This document shows, piece after piece, positions 59,498 through 64,000 of a stretch of 64,000 nucleotides of DNA (positions are counted from its first letter, which is position 1; each line of letters begins with the position of its first letter). This DNA is from Salegentibacter mishustinae. GTDB lineage: Bacteria; Bacteroidota; Bacteroidia; Flavobacteriales; Flavobacteriaceae. The translations under genes were made by a program, and so were the position numbers. Below the pieces are notes generated by a model, which had not been told where the DNA came from, searched no databases, and saw only the letters and a program-made list of their open reading frames with translations. The stretch is taken from contig NZ_LLKN01000002.1 in assembly GCF_002900095.1 (NCBI RefSeq), positions 1,054,001 through 1,118,000 of the forward strand, read 5' to 3'.

Positions 59498-60829
59498 ATG
59501 AATACTAAGAAGGTCGCATTTTATACCTTGGGTTGCAAACTCAATTTTTCAGAAACTTCTACCATTGCAAGATCTTTTAAAGATGAAGGTTTTAAGCGTG
59601 TGGAATTCAATGAAGAGGCTGATATCTATGTGATCAATACCTGTTCGGTTACCGAGAATGCCGATAAACGCTTTAAAACCATCGTAAAGCAAGCGCAGAA
59701 AGTGAACGAAGATGCGTTTGTGATTGCCGTGGGTTGCTATGCGCAATTGAAACCGGAAGAACTTGCCGATGTAGATGGAGTAGACCTAGTGCTTGGAGCG
59801 ACTGAAAAATTTAAGATCACCGATTACCTTAACGATCTTTCTAAAAACGATATGGGGGAAGTTCATTCCTGCGAAATTGATGAAGCCGATTTTTACGTAG
59901 GCGCTTATTCTATAGGAGACAGAACCCGCGCATTTTTAAAGGTGCAGGATGGTTGTGATTATAAATGTACGTATTGCACCATTCCGTTGGCTCGTGGAAT
60001 TTCCCGAAGCGATAAACTGGAAAATGTATTGATTAATGCCGCTGAAATTTCAGCAAAAGGAATTAAGGAAATTGTACTTACCGGAGTAAATATTGGAGAT
60101 TACGGAAAAGGAGAATTCGGCAATAAAAAGCACGAACATACTTTTCTTGATCTGGTGAAAGCTTTAGATGAGGTAAACGGTATTGAACGTCTAAGAATCT
60201 CTTCTATTGAACCTAATCTACTGAAAAACGAAACCATAGATTTTGTATCCGATAGTAATACATTTGTGCCTCATTTTCATATTCCATTACAAAGTGGAAG
60301 TGACGCCTTGCTTAAATTGATGAAGCGTCGTTATATGAGTTCGCTTTATACCGATAGGGTAGCGCAAATTAAGCGAGTTATGCCCAATGCCTGTATTGGT
60401 GTTGATGTTATTGTTGGCTTTCCCGGCGAAACCGAAGAACACTTCCTGGAAACCTATAATTATTTAAATGAATTAGATATTTCTTACCTGCACGTTTTTA
60501 CTTATTCTGAGCGCGATAACACCCCGGCAGCAGAAATGGAAGGTGTGGTTCCTACTAAAGTTAGAAAAAAGCGTAGCAAAATGTTGCGTGGCCTTTCAGC
60601 TAAAAAGAGAAGGGCGTTCTACGAAAGTCAGCTAGGAAATACCTGTACCGTACTTTTTGAAGGGGAAAATAAAGAAGGATACATTCACGGCTTTACAGAA
60701 AACTATGTAAAGGTGAAAGCACCCTGGGATCCTGCATTGGTAAATACACTTCATCAAATAGAACTGACTTCAATTGACGAAGATGGAATGGTTAGGTTTG
60801 AATTTGCTTCAGAAAAAGTAGCGGTTTAA
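59498..60829 (+). CDS. mtaB: tRNA t6A37 methylthiotransferase MtaB
   Basis: 443 residues. N-terminal cluster-binding domain (LGCKLNFSETS, NTCSVTENAD, VGCYAQL), the radical SAM motif CDYKCTYCTIPLARG, and a C-terminal TRAM domain. Adds a methylthio group to t6A at tRNA position 37. Confidence 0.94.
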   Translation: MNTKKVAFYTLGCKLNFSETSTIARSFKDEGFKRVEFNEEADIYVINTCSVTENADKRFKTIVKQAQKVNEDAFVIAVGCYAQLKPEELADVDGVDLVLGATEKFKITDYLNDLSKNDMGEVHSCEIDEADFYVGAYSIGDRTRAFLKVQDGCDYKCTYCTIPLARGISRSDKLENVLINAAEISAKGIKEIVLTGVNIGDYGKGEFGNKKHEHTFLDLVKALDEVNGIERLRISSIEPNLLKNETIDFVSDSNTFVPHFHIPLQSGSDALLKLMKRRYMSSLYTDRVAQIKRVMPNACIGVDVIVGFPGETEEHFLETYNYLNELDISYLHVFTYSERDNTPAAEMEGVVPTKVRKKRSKMLRGLSAKKRRAFYESQLGNTCTVLFEGENKEGYIHGFTENYVKVKAPWDPALVNTLHQIELTSIDEDGMVRFEFASEKVAV

Positions 60830-61131
60830 ATATTTATTCCTACCGGTAAAAGGTCTTTATATTTTCTTCTGTTTTTGCGCATAAATTTTGCAACGTCTGG
60901 ACTGGTAGGCATTACGCGGGTATTTCGATCTTTAATTTCTTCTAAAACCGCTTCAATAAAAACTTCCATGTAACCCTGTTCCTTTAGCGATTCAGGCATA
61001 AAAACCTTCGTAAGGAATATTTTTCGTTCCTGTTGTGAGTATTCTATTGTGGCAAGTTGCTCCTTTATTGTGGTTTCAAATTGTCTTAAGAACTCATTAT
61101 CGGTAATTATAATCTCTTCAGCATTCATCAT
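60826..61131 (-). CDS. GNAT-like small acetyltransferase, divergent
   Basis: 101 residues. The pattern fits small GNAT proteins of the YjdJ type: RQFETTIKEQLATIEYSQQERKIFLTKVFMPESL...VFIEAVLEEI...RVMPTSPDVAKFMRKNRRKYKDLL. The usual GxGxG acetyl-CoA loop is replaced by KEQGYMEV, so activity is doubtful. Overlaps mtaB tail-to-tail by four bases. Confidence 0.7.
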   Translation of the reverse strand: MMNAEEIIITDNEFLRQFETTIKEQLATIEYSQQERKIFLTKVFMPESLKEQGYMEVFIEAVLEEIKDRNTRVMPTSPDVAKFMRKNRRKYKDLLPVGINI

Positions 61132-61406
61132 TTCTCTTTTTTCTGTTATAAACCTTTAAGACAGCATATTTTATCGCCAATAACGATATAGATTAGCTAG
61201 TAAATTTTTTTTTGGAGGGTTATCGTAAAGGTAGTTAAATAAAGCCTTCGTAACTGAAATATTAGCAGTAATAGGTAAAATTAAAGGCTTTAAAAATTTG
61301 TCCATTATTTTTAATCTTTCAATTGTGAAAGCCAAATAAATAGCAGTAATTTTGATAAGTAAATTTACGGCTTTAGGCTAGTTTGTAGTGTTATATACTT
61401 GTTAAA
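61132..61406. other. intergenic region
   Basis: 275 bp between divergent genes. AT-rich, no RNA gene or repeat recognised. A weak plus-strand -7-like TATACTTG lies about 12-15 bases before the ATG at 61407. Confidence 0.5.
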
Positions 61407-62102
61407 ATGACTGAAGAGAAGGAGTTGATTCATGTTTATTTTATGCCGGGAATGGCTGCAAATTCATCCATTTTTGAGAATATTAAACTTCCGGAAGATC
61501 ATTTTAAAATGCATTTTTTAGAATGGATTATTCCCCAAAGAGATGAAAGCCTGAAAAGTTATGCTCTCCGTATGAATAAATATGTAAAGCACGAAAATGT
61601 AGTCTTGATCGGAGTATCATTTGGCGGGGTTATTGTGCAGGAAATGGCAAAGAGTCTTGACCTAAAAAGGCTTATCATTATTTCTAGCGTAAAATGTAGA
61701 GAAGAATTGCCGAGGCGTATGCGATACGCCGCCAGTACAGGTTTATTTAAACTTATACCTACAAGTTTGTTAGATTATGTAGATCATTTTGAAAAAATTG
61801 CGGTAGGAGATTTTATAAAGAAAAGGGCAAAACTTTACCGGCAGTATCTTTCAGTTAGAAATCAGCGTTATCTGGATTGGGCCATAAAAAATATGGTTTT
61901 ATGGAATTGCCCCAAAGCCCGGGAAGGGATTATTCATATCCACGGGGATAAAGATGAGATCTTCCCGATTAAATATATTTCAGATTGTATTACAGTAAAA
62001 AACGGTACCCATATAATGATTTTAAATCGCTATCGTTGGTTTAATAAGTACTTGCCCCAATTAATACTTTTAGGAAAAATAGAAGAAGAAAATAAAAAAT
62101 AA
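61407..62102 (+). CDS. alpha/beta hydrolase
   Basis: 231 residues. Nucleophile elbow GVSFGGVIVQEMAKS, acid in HIHGDKDEIFPI and histidine in KNGTHIMIL. Substrate unknown. Ten bases before the transglycosylase gene. Confidence 0.88.
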   Translation: MTEEKELIHVYFMPGMAANSSIFENIKLPEDHFKMHFLEWIIPQRDESLKSYALRMNKYVKHENVVLIGVSFGGVIVQEMAKSLDLKRLIIISSVKCREELPRRMRYAASTGLFKLIPTSLLDYVDHFEKIAVGDFIKKRAKLYRQYLSVRNQRYLDWAIKNMVLWNCPKAREGIIHIHGDKDEIFPIKYISDCITVKNGTHIMILNRYRWFNKYLPQLILLGKIEEENKK

Positions 62103-62112
62103 ATTAATTGCT

Positions 62113-63072
62113 ATGAAAATTTTAAAATCTGCTTTAGTAATAGTAGGACTATTTACTATCGTGTTTATTAGTATACAGGCTACCCAACAGTCGCCTGATG
62201 GTAGTGATGAGAAAGCATCTGAAACTTCCGAAAGCACGAAAAAAGACCGGCCGGTAAAAGATTATAATATTTATGCACTTCCCATGCCAGAAAACGTAAA
62301 TTTTGCCGGGGAAGAAGTGCCTTTGGATGATCCGGATATTTACGAGAGAATGGATAGGGAATTACTGGTAAATACTTATTGGCAATCTAATGCGCTGCTT
62401 TTAATTAAGCGTGCAAATAAATACTTTCCAATCATTGAACCTATTTTGAAGGAAGAAGGCGTGCCAGATGATTTTAAATACCTGGCTGTAATTGAAAGCG
62501 GTTTAACCCAGGCGGTTTCTCCTGCGGGGGCCAGGGGATTTTGGCAAATTATGGAAGGTACCGGGAAAGATTACGGACTGGAAATTAATGATAATGTAGA
62601 CGAACGTTACCATATTGAAAAGTCTACCCGTGTAGCAGCCGATTACCTTAAAAAATCTAAAGAAAAATTTGGGAGCTGGACAATGGCGGCGGCGGCCTAC
62701 AATGCCGGGAATAGAGGTGTTGAAAGACAGTTGGAGCGCCAAAAGGTTGATGATTACTATGAATTACTGCTTGGAGAAGAAACAGGTAGATATATGTTCA
62801 GGATCCTGGCTTTAAAAGAAATTTTAAGCAACCCGCATCAGTACGGATTTAATTTTGAGGACAAACATCTTTATAAAAACATCCCCACTAAAACCGTTAA
62901 AGTTGATACAGTAGTAAATGATTTTGCCGATTTTGCGAAACATTTTGATATCAACTATAAGATTTTAAAAATTCATAATCCCTGGCTAAGAGAAGCGCAT
63001 TTAAACAATGCCTCGCGAAGAGAATATGAAATCAAGATTCCTGAAAAAGATACTTATACCGCTGTGAAATAA
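62113..63072 (+). CDS. MltD-like lytic transglycosylase
   Basis: 319 residues. Signal anchor (SALVIVGLFTIVFISIQA). SLT domain: YLAVIESGLTQAVSPAGARGFWQIM (catalytic E), then AAAAYNAGNRGV. The C-terminus (TKTVKVDTVVNDFADFAKHFDINYKILKIHNPWL) is LysM-like. Cleaves peptidoglycan. The next gene starts at the very next base. Confidence 0.9.
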   Translation: MKILKSALVIVGLFTIVFISIQATQQSPDGSDEKASETSESTKKDRPVKDYNIYALPMPENVNFAGEEVPLDDPDIYERMDRELLVNTYWQSNALLLIKRANKYFPIIEPILKEEGVPDDFKYLAVIESGLTQAVSPAGARGFWQIMEGTGKDYGLEINDNVDERYHIEKSTRVAADYLKKSKEKFGSWTMAAAAYNAGNRGVERQLERQKVDDYYELLLGEETGRYMFRILALKEILSNPHQYGFNFEDKHLYKNIPTKTVKVDTVVNDFADFAKHFDINYKILKIHNPWLREAHLNNASRREYEIKIPEKDTYTAVK

Positions 63073-64000
63073 ATGGATTACTTCCTGGATAATATTTGGT
63101 GGATCTTGTTATCTGCCAATTTTCTAATCGTTCTTATAACGGCCGGTTATGAATTAATGCATTTTAGGGAGCCTGTAAAAAGTATTTCCTTAATTTTTGC
63201 TCTTTTTGTCTTACCTGTAATAGGCCTTTTGGTCTACTACTTTTTTGCCCAGGAATTTAGGAAAAGCAAGTTATTTAATAGGAAGAAGCTTTACGACCAG
63301 AAGATCATTCAGCGTTGGGAAAATGAATTAATGCTTAATGAAAAAGATCTGGAAAATATAGATCGGGATTGTATTGAGCAGAAAATGAAACTGGTTCGTT
63401 TACTTCAAAATAATCAGAAAAAGCCGGTAACTTTTCATAATAAAGTCCGTGTCCTTATAAATGGTGAAAATAAGTTCTCAGCCTTATTTGAGGATATTAA
63501 AAATGCAAAGCATCATATTCATATTGAATATTACATTATTAATAGTGGAAGAATAGGAAATCGACTAATTTTATTGCTTTGTGAGAAAGCTGAAGAAGGA
63601 GTGAAAGTACGGGTTAGTTACGATTATGTAGCAAGCAGGCTTTCGGGTAAAGCGGTAAAGAAAATGAAGTCTTGCGGAATCGAGGTTTATCCGTTTATGC
63701 CGGTATGGTTTCCAAATCTTACTCGTAAATTAAATTACCGAAATCATCGAAAAATGGCAATAATTGATGGGAAGATTGGTTTTATTGGGGGCATAAACAT
63801 TTGCGATGAATATGTGAATTTTGAAGAAAATCCCACTGAAAAATTGTTTTGGCGAGACACGCATTTAAGAATTGAAGGTCATGCAGTGAAATCTTTACAG
63901 GCCCAGTTTCTTTTGAACTTTAATTTCATAAGTGGGAAGGAACTAAAAGTTGAAGAAAATTTCTTTCCAAAGATAGATCTACCGGAAAAGACTGCAGTGC
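63073..64000 (+). CDS. cls: cardiolipin synthase, partial (runs off window)
   Basis: 309 residues visible, starting at the ATG directly after the transglycosylase stop. Two N-terminal membrane segments (DNIWWILLSANFLIVLITAGYE, SISLIFALFVLPVIGLLVYY). First PLD motif in NHRKMAIIDGKIGFIGGINI. The second HKD motif lies beyond the window. Makes cardiolipin from phosphatidylglycerol by family. Confidence 0.9.
   Translation, partial: MDYFLDNIWWILLSANFLIVLITAGYELMHFREPVKSISLIFALFVLPVIGLLVYYFFAQEFRKSKLFNRKKLYDQKIIQRWENELMLNEKDLENIDRDCIEQKMKLVRLLQNNQKKPVTFHNKVRVLINGENKFSALFEDIKNAKHHIHIEYYIINSGRIGNRLILLLCEKAEEGVKVRVSYDYVASRLSGKAVKKMKSCGIEVYPFMPVWFPNLTRKLNYRNHRKMAIIDGKIGFIGGINICDEYVNFEENPTEKLFWRDTHLRIEGHAVKSLQAQFLLNFNFISGKELKVEENFFPKIDLPEKTAV

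Noticed and set aside
1-64000. tRNA or rRNA genes
   Set aside because: None recognised by eye on either strand; a covariance search would settle it.

Overview
The window comes from a Bacteroidota chromosome, most likely a marine-type Flavobacteriaceae. The signs are AT-rich DNA, Bacteroidota-type -7 boxes (TAnnTTTG), a type IX secretion sorting domain, DUF6048/DUF6452/DUF4268-type genes and short hydrophobic lipoprotein leaders. It has two halves.

Positions 1 to about 44,545 are a long gene-cassette array. About 30 units, nearly all with one or two genes, all lie on the minus strand. Each unit is followed by a 85-128 bp imperfect palindrome that starts (plus strand) CAACGG and ends CGTTGTT or CGATGTT. 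For most cassettes the 8-10 bases just inside one end are the reverse complement of those at the other end, and these bases differ between cassettes. That is how integron cassettes with attC sites (paired R'' and R') look. The array abuts a tyrosine recombinase (44546-45724, minus) with an attI-like site just after its stop codon. The recombinase lacks the extra segment that defines IntI, and it is transcribed towards the cassettes instead of away from them. I read the locus as an integron-like system run by a non-IntI recombinase. The sites nearest the recombinase are clean and the most distal ones (before about 7,100) are decayed, as expected for insertion at one end and ageing with distance.

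Cassette cargo includes three toxin-antitoxin pairs (MazEF-, HigBA- and MntA/HepT-like) and several probable anti-phage genes: an Abi/UG-type reverse transcriptase, an Abi_C protein with a partner, HEPN-type proteins and a PHP-ATPase with a small partner. There are also a 2H phosphoesterase, a HELLH putative protease, an AraC regulator, secreted or membrane proteins of unknown role, and three cassettes with no evident gene, one of them present twice.

Mobile elements have invaded the array in a patterned way. Three copies of an IS110-group element (1345 bp) sit at the same point in one arm of attC. Three copies of an IS1111-group element (1429 bp) sit at the matching point in the other arm. 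Two copies of an IS91-like element with its own tyrosine recombinase (2397 bp) sit exactly at the GTT core. The non-coding parts of both IS110-family elements contain short segments matching their attC targets and their own ends, as expected of bridge RNAs. An IS66 element is nested in one IS110 copy, and an IS3 element splits a TlpA-like gene; both have clean target duplications.

Positions 45,900-64,000 are an ordinary chromosomal backbone: a ZIP transporter, rRNA methyltransferases (THUMP type and RlmD), ornithine aminotransferase, a T9SS-sorted surface protein, an Smr protein, a cysteine desulfurase, OsmC, MtaB, an alpha/beta hydrolase, a lytic transglycosylase and the start of a cardiolipin synthase.
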